Part shown: one piece after another, positions 49,172-57,027 of the stretch
Layout: every line of letters starts with the position of its first letter
Numbering within the stretch: position 1 is the first letter of the stretch
Assembly (NCBI RefSeq): GCF_003814835.1
Contig: NZ_RKRG01000002.1
Location: 186,001-250,000 of the forward strand
Direction: 5' to 3'
DNA length: 64,000 nt
Source of the DNA: Methanobrevibacter gottschalkii DSM 11977
GTDB taxonomy: Archaea; Methanobacteriota; Methanobacteria; Methanobacteriales; Methanobacteriaceae
Notes under the pieces: generated by a model
The model's database searches: none
What the model saw: the letters and a program-made list of their open reading frames with translations, nothing else
Told to the model about the DNA's origin: nothing
Made by a program: the position numbers and the translations under genes

Positions 49172-49537
49172 ATGGAAATTTATATGCAAAAAATTGGATT
49201 GATTAGACAAAGTTTGAACCCTAAAAATTCAAGTTTGGATTTGGATATTGATTGGAATATTGAGTATGTTCATAGAAATCAAAATGAAATAAATTTTGAC
49301 ATCAATTTAAGATCAATTGAAAACTTTAATTTAAACTTTAAAATTGAAGGGGTTATTGTATTAGATTTATTTGAAATTTTTATTCAAGAAGATGTTTCTC
49401 AAATAATTTTTCATCGTGCATGTAATGTTCTTATGGATATGATATCTTTAACCCGTCAATCAAGTCATATTTTATCAAATGAAGATAAATATCCGGATAT
49501 AGGCAGTGAACATATTCCAAAAACTCTCTATAACTAA
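49172..49537 (+). CDS. Small protein of unknown function, leader gene of cassette 2
   Basis: 121 residues from ATG at 49172 with GGGGAG five bases upstream. The pattern is several beta strands (DIDWNIEYVHRNQNEINFDI, NFNLNFKIEGVIVLDLFEIF) followed by a helix (IIFHRACNVLMDMISLTRQS) and a polar tail. This order resembles SecB-like proteins, but I cannot claim the family. No cysteine ligands are visible apart from one. Sixteen bases separate it from the FdhA-like gene, so it is part of that operon. A decayed copy stands before cassette 1. Confidence 0.65.
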   Translation: MEIYMQKIGLIRQSLNPKNSSLDLDIDWNIEYVHRNQNEINFDINLRSIENFNLNFKIEGVIVLDLFEIFIQEDVSQIIFHRACNVLMDMISLTRQSSHILSNEDKYPDIGSEHIPKTLYN

Positions 49538-49553
49538 TATTTGGTGATGTATT

Positions 49554-50570
49554 ATGTTGGAGATTAAGCATACATTATGCCCTTCCTGTAGTGTTGGTTG
49601 TGGGATTAATGTAGTTTTAAAAGATGGAGATATTGTCGGGACTTTTCCCTATAAAAGACATCCGGTTAATTCTGGAAAAAATTGTTTAAATGGGAGAAAT
49701 TCAATTGAATGTTATTTAAACAAATTTGAAGATATTAATGTGGATGATGTTGTTGCAGATGTTTTAAAAGAGTTGAAATCTGCTGATGCATCTAGTGTTA
49801 CTGTTGTTTGTTCAGGTAATAATGATGTTGAGGAAATTAAGGCTATTAAAGAATTTGCAGAATCTAATAATTTTAATTTGGCATTTTATGCTGATAATTT
49901 AAAAAATTTTGATGATGTTGCAACATATGATGATGTTGCCGGTGCAAGCAAAATATTTGTTATTGGTGATCTTTTGTTTGAAAATCCTTTGATTGGTAGG
50001 AGGATTGTTCATGCAAAGCAGAATGGTGCTAAAATTTATGCATTGGGGAAGAGTGAAAAATCTGTTACATTCAATATTGCAGATGAAACTTTCAACACTT
50101 CTGTTGAGGAATTTTTAGATAAAAATGCAAATGAGTTTGATGATTCCTCAGTAATTGTATTTAATTATGTTGATTCAGTTGATGATTTAGATAAAATTAA
50201 TGAACTTAATTGCAAAAAATTACCTGTTTTCAGCAAATCCAATTCTAAAGGTACATTGGATATTGTTGAAGTTAAATCTTTAGATGAAATGATGGAATTG
50301 CTGGAAAATACTAAAGTTTTATTGGTATTCAATGATGATATTGCTGATGAAATAGATTTTGATTTTACTAAAATCTCTAAAATTATAAGTTTCGCTCCAT
50401 GTGAAAATAACACAACAAAAATCTCAGATATTATTGTGCCTATTAAAACATGGCTTGAAAAAGACGGATCATTTGTAAATGCAATGGGTACTTGTCAGGA
50501 GTTTACTGCTGTTGTGGAATCAGATGTATTAAGTGAAATCGAAGTAATTGAAAAATTAAATGGAAACTAG
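49554..50570 (+). CDS. Truncated formate dehydrogenase alpha-like protein (cassette 2)
   Basis: 338 residues, the twin of the protein at 45864. All four cluster cysteines and Asn46 are retained. Protein differences are concentrated in about 180-220 (SVEEFLDKNANEFDDSS here versus SVVDFLDANDSNIDESS) and near the C-terminus (MGTCQEFTAVVESDV versus MGDTQTFTTVIDSDV). That both copies are intact and equally short shows the truncation is the functional form. Confidence 0.85.
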   Translation: MLEIKHTLCPSCSVGCGINVVLKDGDIVGTFPYKRHPVNSGKNCLNGRNSIECYLNKFEDINVDDVVADVLKELKSADASSVTVVCSGNNDVEEIKAIKEFAESNNFNLAFYADNLKNFDDVATYDDVAGASKIFVIGDLLFENPLIGRRIVHAKQNGAKIYALGKSEKSVTFNIADETFNTSVEEFLDKNANEFDDSSVIVFNYVDSVDDLDKINELNCKKLPVFSKSNSKGTLDIVEVKSLDEMMELLENTKVLLVFNDDIADEIDFDFTKISKIISFAPCENNTTKISDIIVPIKTWLEKDGSFVNAMGTCQEFTAVVESDVLSEIEVIEKLNGN

Positions 50571-50579
50571 AGTGGTATT

Positions 50580-51722
50580 ATGAGTTATGTTTTAGCAAAA
50601 TCTAAAGATGATGATATTCTTAGTGCAGGTGAATGTGGCGGAGCGATAACTAGTATTCTTAAATATTTGCTTGATGAAAAACTTGTTGATGGAATTTTCG
50701 CATTAAGGCCATTTGATGATATTTATGACGCTATGCCAGTATTTATAACAGATTCTGAAGATTTGATAAGTACTGCGGGGTCTTATCACTGTGCTCCTAC
50801 AATGATTGGGGATATTATTGAAAGATTCATTGATGATGATACTAAAATTGCAGTCACTGTTAAACCTTGTGACATGAGAGCAATGCATGAACTTGTAATT
50901 AGGCACAGAATTAATGATGATAATGTTTATTTCATTGGTTTGAATTGTGGTGGAACTGTTTCTCCTGTTAGTGGTAGAAAAATGATTGATTTATTCTATG
51001 AAGCAGATCCTAATGATGTTGTAAGTGAAGAGATAGATAAAGGTAAATTCATTATCGAGCTTGCAGATGGTGGGGAAGAAGCAGTAAAAATTCATGATCT
51101 TGAAGCAGAAGGATATGGGCGCCGAAATAATTGTCAAAGATGTGATGTAAAAATTCCAAGAATGGCGGATATTGCTTGTGGAAACTGGGGTGCTGAAGAT
51201 GGCTGGACATTCATTGAAATCAACAGTGAAAAAGGTCAAAAGTTAGTTGATGGTGCTAAAAAAGTGGGCATTCTTGAAACTAAAACTCCTAATGATGCGG
51301 CGGTGGAAGGAAGAAGCAAAGTTGAAAACATCATGATTAAAATGGCAAAAAAGAACCAAGATGCAACTTACCCATTGGTTAGTGAAATGGATGAATGGAG
51401 CCGCTGCATCGGTTGCTATGCTTGCCGTGATATTTGCCCTGTCTGCTGGTGTTTCGAAAACTGCGAATTAAACAAATCTTACTTCAAAGATGGAACAAAT
51501 ATGCCTCCGAGTCCTATTGCTTTTCAGGGTGTAAGACTGTCTCATATGAGTTTCAGTTGTTGTGATTGCGGTCAATGTGAAGATGTATGTCCAATGGATA
51601 TTCCTGTTTCACTAATTTTTGACAAATTACAGAAAAAATACTATGAACGGACTGGTTATGTAGCTGGAGTTTCAGAGGATATCAAACCTCCTTTATACAG
51701 TCCAGAAAAAACAGAATTATAA
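50580..51722 (+). CDS. FdhB/FrhB-like F420-dehydrogenase beta subunit (cassette 2)
   Basis: 380 residues, nearly identical to 46891-48033. All cysteines of the [16 protein letters not shown] and [11 protein letters not shown] clusters and the NCQRCDVK motif are kept. Differences: [20 protein letters not shown] here, HELVIRHR, and DGTNMPPSP in the loop before [10 protein letters not shown]. It follows the FdhA-like gene by nine bases. Confidence 0.9.
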   Translation: MSYVLAKSKDDDILSAGECGGAITSILKYLLDEKLVDGIFALRPFDDIYDAMPVFITDSEDLISTAGSYHCAPTMIGDIIERFIDDDTKIAVTVKPCDMRAMHELVIRHRINDDNVYFIGLNCGGTVSPVSGRKMIDLFYEADPNDVVSEEIDKGKFIIELADGGEEAVKIHDLEAEGYGRRNNCQRCDVKIPRMADIACGNWGAEDGWTFIEINSEKGQKLVDGAKKVGILETKTPNDAAVEGRSKVENIMIKMAKKNQDATYPLVSEMDEWSRCIGCYACRDICPVCWCFENCELNKSYFKDGTNMPPSPIAFQGVRLSHMSFSCCDCGQCEDVCPMDIPVSLIFDKLQKKYYERTGYVAGVSEDIKPPLYSPEKTEL

Positions 51723-51734
51723 AGGGGTGATTTT

Positions 51735-52139
51735 ATGTCTGAAGATTTAAAAATTGTAGGTTTATTGTGTAATTGGTGTTGTTATGGTGGTGCGGATACT
51801 GCAGGAACTGCACGTATGCAATATCCTCCGAATATTAGAATTATTCGTGTAATGTGTTCTGGAAGGATTAATCCGTCAATGGTCTTTAAAGCATTTCAGG
51901 AAGGTGCTGACGGCGTATTTGTAGGCGGGTGTCATATTGGTGACTGCCACTATGATGCAGGTAACTACAAATGGTCTAGAAGATCTAAGATTGTTGAAGA
52001 TATTCTTGAGGAGTTCGGTATTGAAAAGGAAAGATTCCGTCATGAATGGATTTCAGCATCTGAAGGTGAAAAATTCCAAACAACAATGGAAGAATTCCAC
52101 AAAACATTAACCAAATTAGGACCATTAGAATTAAAATAA
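51735..52139 (+). CDS. mvhD: MvhD-type [2Fe-2S] iron-sulfur subunit (cassette 2)
   Basis: 134 residues, differing from copy 1 at only a Ser/Pro near residue 29 and one extra C-terminal Lys. Same cysteine signature (CNWCC, CSGR, GCHIGDC). AAAGGGGTGA precedes the ATG. Followed by two strong hairpins not seen after copy 1. Confidence 0.92.
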   Translation: MSEDLKIVGLLCNWCCYGGADTAGTARMQYPPNIRIIRVMCSGRINPSMVFKAFQEGADGVFVGGCHIGDCHYDAGNYKWSRRSKIVEDILEEFGIEKERFRHEWISASEGEKFQTTMEEFHKTLTKLGPLELK

Positions 52140-52157
52140 TTATTTCCGGCCATTAAT

Positions 52158-52184
52158 GTAAATAACTATCTTATAGTTATTTAC
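52158..52184 (+). terminator. 12-base hairpin after mvhD copy 2
   Basis: GTAAATAACTAT (52158-52169) and ATAGTTATTTAC (52173-52184) pair at every position around CTT. It lies 18 bases after the stop. No T-run follows directly, so it may be a processing or stability element. Confidence 0.4.
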
Positions 52185-52199
52185 TTCCTCCTAATTGTC

Positions 52200-52234
52200 T
52201 TTCTAAGATTAGTATCTTTTACTAATGTTAGAAA
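52200..52234 (+). other. Second hairpin after mvhD copy 2
   Basis: TTTCTAA, one mismatched G, ATTAGTA; loop TCTTT; TACTAAT, mismatched G, TTAGAAA. Fourteen of fifteen positions pair. No counterpart was found after copy 1. Confidence 0.4.
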
Positions 52235-52300
52235 AATAGTTAAGTAGAGAATATTTAATTATTTTTCGAATTAATTAGGTCTATATTGATAACATCATTT

Positions 52301-52475
52301 AGCCGATAACTAATTAATTGTCAGCATTACCAATTTTTTAGTTATAATTTTTCTCCATCGATGTAGAAATAATTAATCAAATAAAAAAGAGAAATATATG
52401 AAATTCATATAGGTTTCTTTCACTGTCTACAATAGCTATTAAAGCTTCTCCCTTTAATAGCTATCTATTTATTTA
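52301..52475 (+). ncRNA. Conserved structured element after cassette 2
   Basis: Counterpart of 48515-48686. Helix 1: ATAACTAA (52306-52313) with TTAGTTAT (52338-52345); its ninth pair is A-T here but T-A in copy 1, a compensatory change. Helix 2: TGTAGA (52362-52367) with TCTACA (52426-52431). Helix 3: ATAGCTATTAAAG (52432-52444) with CTTTAATAGCTAT (52452-52464) around a loop that differs from copy 1, then a T-rich tract. Confidence 0.55.
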
Positions 52476-52566
52476 CTTTTCTTTAACTTTTTTAAAAATT
52501 TTATTATTATCACTATGCTTAAGTTATTTATTCTGATTTTTGGATGGTTTTGGTTTTGTGGATTGT

Positions 52567-52624
52567 GGTTAAAAAAATAAAAAAGAGAAATATGGAATTA
52601 TCTTGATGGGATAATTATTTCTCT
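52567..52624 (-). terminator. Terminator hairpin over the mrtA stop codon
   Basis: AGAGAAAT (52584-52591) plus AATTATC (52596-52602) on the plus strand pair with GATAATT and ATTTCTCT (52610-52624), a 15-pair stem with a four-base bulge and a seven-base loop. The mrtA stop (52598-52600) is inside the stem. On the minus strand a T-rich run follows (52567-52583). Confidence 0.65.
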
Positions 52625-54253
52625 TTCTCCTGCAGGCATAAATTCTCTTAATGCGCCTTTTGCAATTTCTTTTCTTGGATGTCTAAAATCAAAAGTAAGA
52701 TGATGATCTGCAAATGCAATCTTAATTAATGGATTTGTACAGAATGCATCTCTTCTTGCTGCATGAGGAGCCTGTGCAATACCAGCATATTCTGGCTGAT
52801 GGCCAACATTCATTGCATAGTTCGGGTAGTTTGGACCTCTTAACTCGTGGATTAAACCTTCATCACTTCTAATTGATAAAGAATTTGATGCACCCGCTTG
52901 GTCTTGTAAATCATAACCATAAAATCCAAGTCTAGAATGTGTTTCTTTGTGTAAAATCATACTTAAATACCAACCATTCACACCTGCATTGGAATTTCCA
53001 GTAGCAAATGCAGTTGAACATCCTGCTGCTGCAGACACTACCGAAGCTCTTTGAGAACCTCCAAAATGAGTTTCTAAGAGGGTTGGTGTTTCATATTGTT
53101 CTAATCCGTAAAGAGTGACTTCAGTTGATATGTCACGAACAGTGTCCATACTTAAATCAGCTTGACACATTCCATATTTCTTTTCAACATAATCTTTACC
53201 ATAATAAAGGAAATCGTCTAAAATATCATCAGTATATGCTGCACTTGCATATTGGGTAAATCCTACACCACCTGACATGTATGATCCTAACCACACTTGG
53301 TCGTATAATGCTGCAGCTGCTGCAATAACTTCTAGGGAAACTTCACAGGGGTCATCTGATATTCTGGATGTTTGAACCATATCTGCTAATGTACCGAATG
53401 CTACACCACCAGGTTCGTTAGGTCCTCTTGCACGTCTTGATGGTAAAAATGCACCCATTCCAATAACATCTGCATGTTTTGCAGCATATGAGAAATCTGC
53501 AATTGCTGCTTCTCCTGCACATAATTTGTATGCATTAATAAAACTCATACCAATTTGCATTGCTGACCATCTGGAAACTGTACCTCCATCACAAGCTCTT
53601 ACTACAAGTGTTGGAACTCTACTTACTTGATAAGTTTTATTTCCAACATAGCTTTTAAGCATCTCAGCTTGTTCTTCTGGAAACTCCTTGTTAATGTCAA
53701 TTAATAGTCTTTTATCTAATTCATCAGCTAAATCATCATTTCCAGTAAATATTTTTGCATAACAATCATCTACAAGACCCGGATGTACTTCCACCATATG
53801 TTCTTGTACTACGGCACCACCGGGAAGTGCATGGTTAATGTTTTCCATATATTCGTTTATTGTTTCGGGAGTTACTTCTACACCTAATCTTTCTTGAAGT
53901 ACTGAATGTGCAGTATCCATTCCAACAATAATTGTTCTTTTAATATCATCAACTAATTGTTGGATTGCAGAGTTGTTACAAAAGTGTAAATCATCACCTT
54001 CGACATAATCTTCGGTTCCTGAAATTTTATATGCCATTAATTGTCTTTGACCTAAAGGTACACCAATATCAGGATTATAAAAAGGAATGTTTCTTTCTTT
54101 AGCCAATTTTTCAGCAGCTTCATTAAATTCTCTTTTCCTAGCAGATTGTTTCCATCCGTCAAAGCAATAGAAACTGGTGTGGTCATTTTCCTGATCTTCG
54201 CCTTTAAATTTTTTATTCAGTGCGCTTAAAAATTTTTTATTCTCCAAACCCAT
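52598..54253 (-). CDS. mrtA: Methyl-coenzyme M reductase II, alpha subunit
   Basis: 551 residues, full length. Active-site segments are present: [20 protein letters not shown] (methylhistidine and methylarginine region), [14 protein letters not shown] with the catalytic Tyr, and [15 protein letters not shown] with the thioglycine Gly and Asp. The residue after DLQDQ (residue 453) is Ala, where many McrA have the S-methylated Cys. With MrtB and MrtG it binds F430 and makes methane and CoM-S-S-CoB. ATG at 54253 with GGTGA is chosen over GTG at 54262. Confidence 0.93.
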   Translation of the reverse strand: MGLENKKFLSALNKKFKGEDQENDHTSFYCFDGWKQSARKREFNEAAEKLAKERNIPFYNPDIGVPLGQRQLMAYKISGTEDYVEGDDLHFCNNSAIQQLVDDIKRTIIVGMDTAHSVLQERLGVEVTPETINEYMENINHALPGGAVVQEHMVEVHPGLVDDCYAKIFTGNDDLADELDKRLLIDINKEFPEEQAEMLKSYVGNKTYQVSRVPTLVVRACDGGTVSRWSAMQIGMSFINAYKLCAGEAAIADFSYAAKHADVIGMGAFLPSRRARGPNEPGGVAFGTLADMVQTSRISDDPCEVSLEVIAAAAALYDQVWLGSYMSGGVGFTQYASAAYTDDILDDFLYYGKDYVEKKYGMCQADLSMDTVRDISTEVTLYGLEQYETPTLLETHFGGSQRASVVSAAAGCSTAFATGNSNAGVNGWYLSMILHKETHSRLGFYGYDLQDQAGASNSLSIRSDEGLIHELRGPNYPNYAMNVGHQPEYAGIAQAPHAARRDAFCTNPLIKIAFADHHLTFDFRHPRKEIAKGALREFMPAGEREIIIPSR

Positions 54254-54254
54254 T

Positions 54255-55049
54255 TCATTCACCTAACTTCTTTTTCAAGTCTTTAAAAAATACTCCCATA
54301 CCATATCCTCCTTCTGTACGTGCAGTATGTATATTTTCTATAACTTCAAGCGCTTCTTTATCTTGTCTCATACCAATATTGTCTTCTCTATATATTGTGG
54401 TAATTTCTTTTAGATATTCTTCATCTAATGGAACACCTACATCTATAGCTTCATCTAATTGACGTCCGACCTGGTCTTTTATGTAGTAAACATGACCATC
54501 TTCTTCATTAAAAATATATCTTTGAAGACCATCAAACATTAAACCGTTTTCATCAAGTCTTAAAGAGTGTCCATGCACAGTAGCTCCTCTCATACCACAT
54601 CTTGCAGGGTCAAAAATATCTGTTTCAACTAATTCTTTAGATATTTTTTCTAAATCTTGCTCTCTTATTTCAATAACTTGTCTTCCAGATAATGTTCCTG
54701 TGTCTACTCCCCTATATCTCCACATATATGTTCTTGCTCGATCGTATGGTTGTGCTGGAGCATTATACATTGAATCTGCAAATTGGATGTATCTTACTCT
54801 AATTCCTTCAGCAGCTCCAGGAGTAGGTTCTATGATACTTTTAATAATATCGCCATCATCTTCCATTTCAGCCAATGGGGGATGTACAGTTTTATAACTT
54901 TCACCAGGGTTTCTGTGGCCTAAAATTTTTACAAGTCCTTCATCAGAAACGGATCTAATTTTTTTGAATTCATGTTCTGGATTCATATGCTTTCTTCTAT
55001 TTTCAGCAATTATTGTTTCACCAGGACAATATTGTGCTTTATATTCCAT
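54255..55049 (-). CDS. mrtG: Methyl-coenzyme M reductase II, gamma subunit
   Basis: 264 residues: [40 protein letters not shown] and [18 protein letters not shown] are typical McrG/MrtG. It closes the F430 pocket. No mcrC gene lies between it and mrtD (17-base gap), which marks this as the isoenzyme II operon. Its end overlaps the upstream region of mrtA, whose ribosome binding site is within its last codons. Confidence 0.93.
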   Translation of the reverse strand: MEYKAQYCPGETIIAENRRKHMNPEHEFKKIRSVSDEGLVKILGHRNPGESYKTVHPPLAEMEDDGDIIKSIIEPTPGAAEGIRVRYIQFADSMYNAPAQPYDRARTYMWRYRGVDTGTLSGRQVIEIREQDLEKISKELVETDIFDPARCGMRGATVHGHSLRLDENGLMFDGLQRYIFNEEDGHVYYIKDQVGRQLDEAIDVGVPLDEEYLKEITTIYREDNIGMRQDKEALEVIENIHTARTEGGYGMGVFFKDLKKKLGE

Positions 55050-55066
55050 AATTCACCTACATAATA

Positions 55067-55561
55067 TTATTTAATAACTTTGACTGTTTCAGAAGTTTTT
55101 GAATGTGAATCTACTAAACCAATGTAACGTCTGTCAATAGAATTTTCGAAATTGTTTCCATATTTTAAATAATCTGAAATCGTTGTTTTTGTCCGTGTAA
55201 ATACTCCGATTAATATATAATAATCGCATGGCATGTGTGTTTCTAAAATGTCTTTTAGATTATTCATAAATTCTTTTAATTCTGACATGTCTACAGTAAC
55301 AATTATTTCCCCAACCATCACTCGTAACTCAACATCACATCCTTTAACATTTATTTCCTTTCTATCAGTGTGATTTACAACATGTCCTTTACCCGGTCCG
55401 TAAAAAACCTTTTTTGGAATAGAAGGACCATGTATTAAGACTCTTTGTTGACCTTTTAATTTATAAATCTCATTTAAAATCTTTTCGGTTGTTTTAGGTT
55501 TTAAAAATCTGTATGGAGTAATTTTAACATCTATAACATTAATTTGTTCTGATTCATCCAT
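55067..55561 (-). CDS. mrtD: Methyl-coenzyme M reductase operon protein D
   Basis: 164 residues: IDVKITPYRFLKPKTTEKIL, RVLIHGPSIPKKVFYGPGKG and ELRVMVGEIIVTVD fit McrD/MrtD, a non-structural protein implicated in assembly or cofactor delivery. ATG at 55561 with AGGTG five bases upstream replaces a longer frame beginning inside mrtB. Confidence 0.92.
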   Translation of the reverse strand: MDESEQINVIDVKITPYRFLKPKTTEKILNEIYKLKGQQRVLIHGPSIPKKVFYGPGKGHVVNHTDRKEINVKGCDVELRVMVGEIIVTVDMSELKEFMNNLKDILETHMPCDYYILIGVFTRTKTTISDYLKYGNNFENSIDRRYIGLVDSHSKTSETVKVIK

Positions 55562-55571
55562 AAAAACACCT

Positions 55572-56903
55572 TCAAAGTTTATCTTTAATTTCTCCTGCAA
55601 TTTTTGCTACATTGGGGATTGGATTTCTAAGATTGTCTATGGTGCCATAAACAGTTCCGATTAATGCTGATGTCCTTTGAACTGAAAACATTTGAGTACC
55701 TGCATCTAAACACATTGCTGCTGATGCACATGGGATTGCAGTTCCTTTTGCATGTCTTGTTACCACATGGTTTCCATGGAAAGTTCCGGGTCCTCCACCA
55801 CCATAAATTGAATGTGAGAAGAAACTGAATCCTACACCAACACCTTCTGTTCTACCATAATCCACTCCTGGAAGTCCAGTTTCATATTCTAACATGTCAT
55901 TATAGTATAATACTGTTGATGCTACTGCCTGTGCGGCTCTTGCAGCCCCTACATTAATAATTACTGCTGCAAGTAAACCTGCAGCAGCATATGCATTCCA
56001 TAATGCCCAATCAATAGGTTCATACATATTATATCCTGAGGGCATTTTTTTAGCTACTTTAATGATTTTATCTTCAATTGCTCTTCCAACTAATGTTTGG
56101 ATAACTGTACCTACTGTTCCTTTACCATTTTCTTTAACTATATCAAATACAAGGTTATTTGCATTTAATCCTTGATAAGCTAAAGTCAATAAATGCATTC
56201 TTTCAAAAGCTCCTGTAGCATCACCTGTTTCAAACATTGCAGTTTGCTCCATAATTGAAGATAATGCAGCAGCATTTAAAGTTTGTTTATTTGTAATAGC
56301 CACTACGTGATTTGCCATAATGTTTCTTAAACCATATCCCAATCCTTCTAAAAGAACGGGTGGTCCAAGTAATGCACTAATATTTGACCCTGAAAGGTCA
56401 ACTGTTCTTGGGTATGCTCCCATTACTGCAGTTTTAATGGTTGATGCATCAAACATATTAATTTCAAAGCTGTCAATGATTGATTGAATGGTTGCTGCAC
56501 TTGTTTGTAAAGTAGATACACTGTAATCTGCGGCTACATTTAATCTTTCAAATGGGAGTTGAACTAATAACTGTTGTCCACCATTAATGAGATTGACTGT
56601 GGTGTCATCATCTTCATTAACCTGTAGTATTTTTTTAATTTTTGTTGCAATTAATTCTGCATTTTTAACAATAGGTAAATCTAATTCACGGCCTGGAATA
56701 TAAGTGGATTTTCCACCCATTGCACCTGATTTTAAACCTTTTTCAATTCCTACTAAATTAACAGCGGCTGATCTTTTAATATCATATATCATCTGTTGTA
56801 TAGCAGAATTTTTAAGGGGACTAATAGATTCAAGGGGTACTGATTCTTCAATAATTTTCCCATCTGGACCATATAAATCTAAATTGTCATCATATATTTT
56901 CAT
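55572..56903 (-). CDS. mrtB: Methyl-coenzyme M reductase II, beta subunit
   Basis: 443 residues: [40 protein letters not shown] and the C-terminal [20 protein letters not shown] with the coenzyme B-contacting region. First gene of mrtBDGA, with AGGAGG before its ATG. Two palindromes and a cluster of AAGTATTA words lie upstream. Confidence 0.94.
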   Translation of the reverse strand: MKIYDDNLDLYGPDGKIIEESVPLESISPLKNSAIQQMIYDIKRSAAVNLVGIEKGLKSGAMGGKSTYIPGRELDLPIVKNAELIATKIKKILQVNEDDDTTVNLINGGQQLLVQLPFERLNVAADYSVSTLQTSAATIQSIIDSFEINMFDASTIKTAVMGAYPRTVDLSGSNISALLGPPVLLEGLGYGLRNIMANHVVAITNKQTLNAAALSSIMEQTAMFETGDATGAFERMHLLTLAYQGLNANNLVFDIVKENGKGTVGTVIQTLVGRAIEDKIIKVAKKMPSGYNMYEPIDWALWNAYAAAGLLAAVIINVGAARAAQAVASTVLYYNDMLEYETGLPGVDYGRTEGVGVGFSFFSHSIYGGGGPGTFHGNHVVTRHAKGTAIPCASAAMCLDAGTQMFSVQRTSALIGTVYGTIDNLRNPIPNVAKIAGEIKDKL

Positions 56904-56933
56904 TAGCTACCTCCTAAAAAATCATATTAAATA

Positions 56934-56952
56934 ATTAGTGCATTGCACTAAT
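56934..56952. promoter_or_regulatory. Palindrome in the mrtB leader
   Basis: ATTAGTGCA and TGCACTAAT around a single T, nine paired positions each side. It lies 31 bases before the mrtB start, downstream of the predicted transcription start, so it could act as a roadblock operator or form an RNA hairpin. Confidence 0.5.
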
Positions 56953-56974
56953 CTTTAATACTTGTTTTAATAAT

Positions 56975-56995
56975 GATTATTTTAGTAAAATAATC
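56975..56995. promoter_or_regulatory. Palindrome at the predicted mrtB transcription start
   Basis: GATTATTTTA and TAAAATAATC flank one G: ten paired positions each side. With the TATA box at 57016-57027 transcription should begin around 56990-56995, inside this palindrome. Confidence 0.5.
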
Positions 56996-57015
56996 GTAAT
57001 TAGTTACTAGTAATA

Positions 57016-57027
57016 CTTATATAAATT
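57016..57027 (-). promoter_or_regulatory. TATA box of the mrt operon
   Basis: Minus strand reads AATTTATATAAG. It predicts a leader of about 90 bases to the mrtB ATG. A 10-base palindrome TTACTAGTAA (57004-57013) lies just downstream of it. Confidence 0.5.

Larger units (their letters stand above)
49068..52475 (+). repeat. Tandem duplication, copy 2
   Basis: Second copy of the promoter, small gene, three electron-transfer genes and structured element. Differences from copy 1 cluster: residues about 183-215 of the FdhA-like protein and its C-terminal 30, a few spots in the FdhB-like protein, and almost none in MvhD. Confidence 0.85.
52140..52597. other. Intergenic region between cassette 2 and mrtA
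   Basis: 458 bases with no gene. In order: two hairpins (52158-52184 and 52200-52234), the structured element (52301-52475) and, from the other side, the T-rich tail and hairpin of the mrtA terminator (52567-52624). The two operons converge here. Confidence 0.6.

Noticed and set aside
45500-52475. Transposon or IS-mediated origin of the cassette duplication
   Set aside because: No transposase, terminal inverted repeats or target-site duplications were seen at the edges of either copy.
54253-54262. GTG at 54262 as the mrtA start
   Set aside because: The GTG is part of the GGTGA ribosome binding site; ATG at 54253 has the correct spacing.
55049-55067. Missing mcrC as a deletion in the methyl-CoM reductase operon
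   Set aside because: The gene order B-D-G-A without C is the normal form of the isoenzyme II (mrt) operon in Methanobacteriales.
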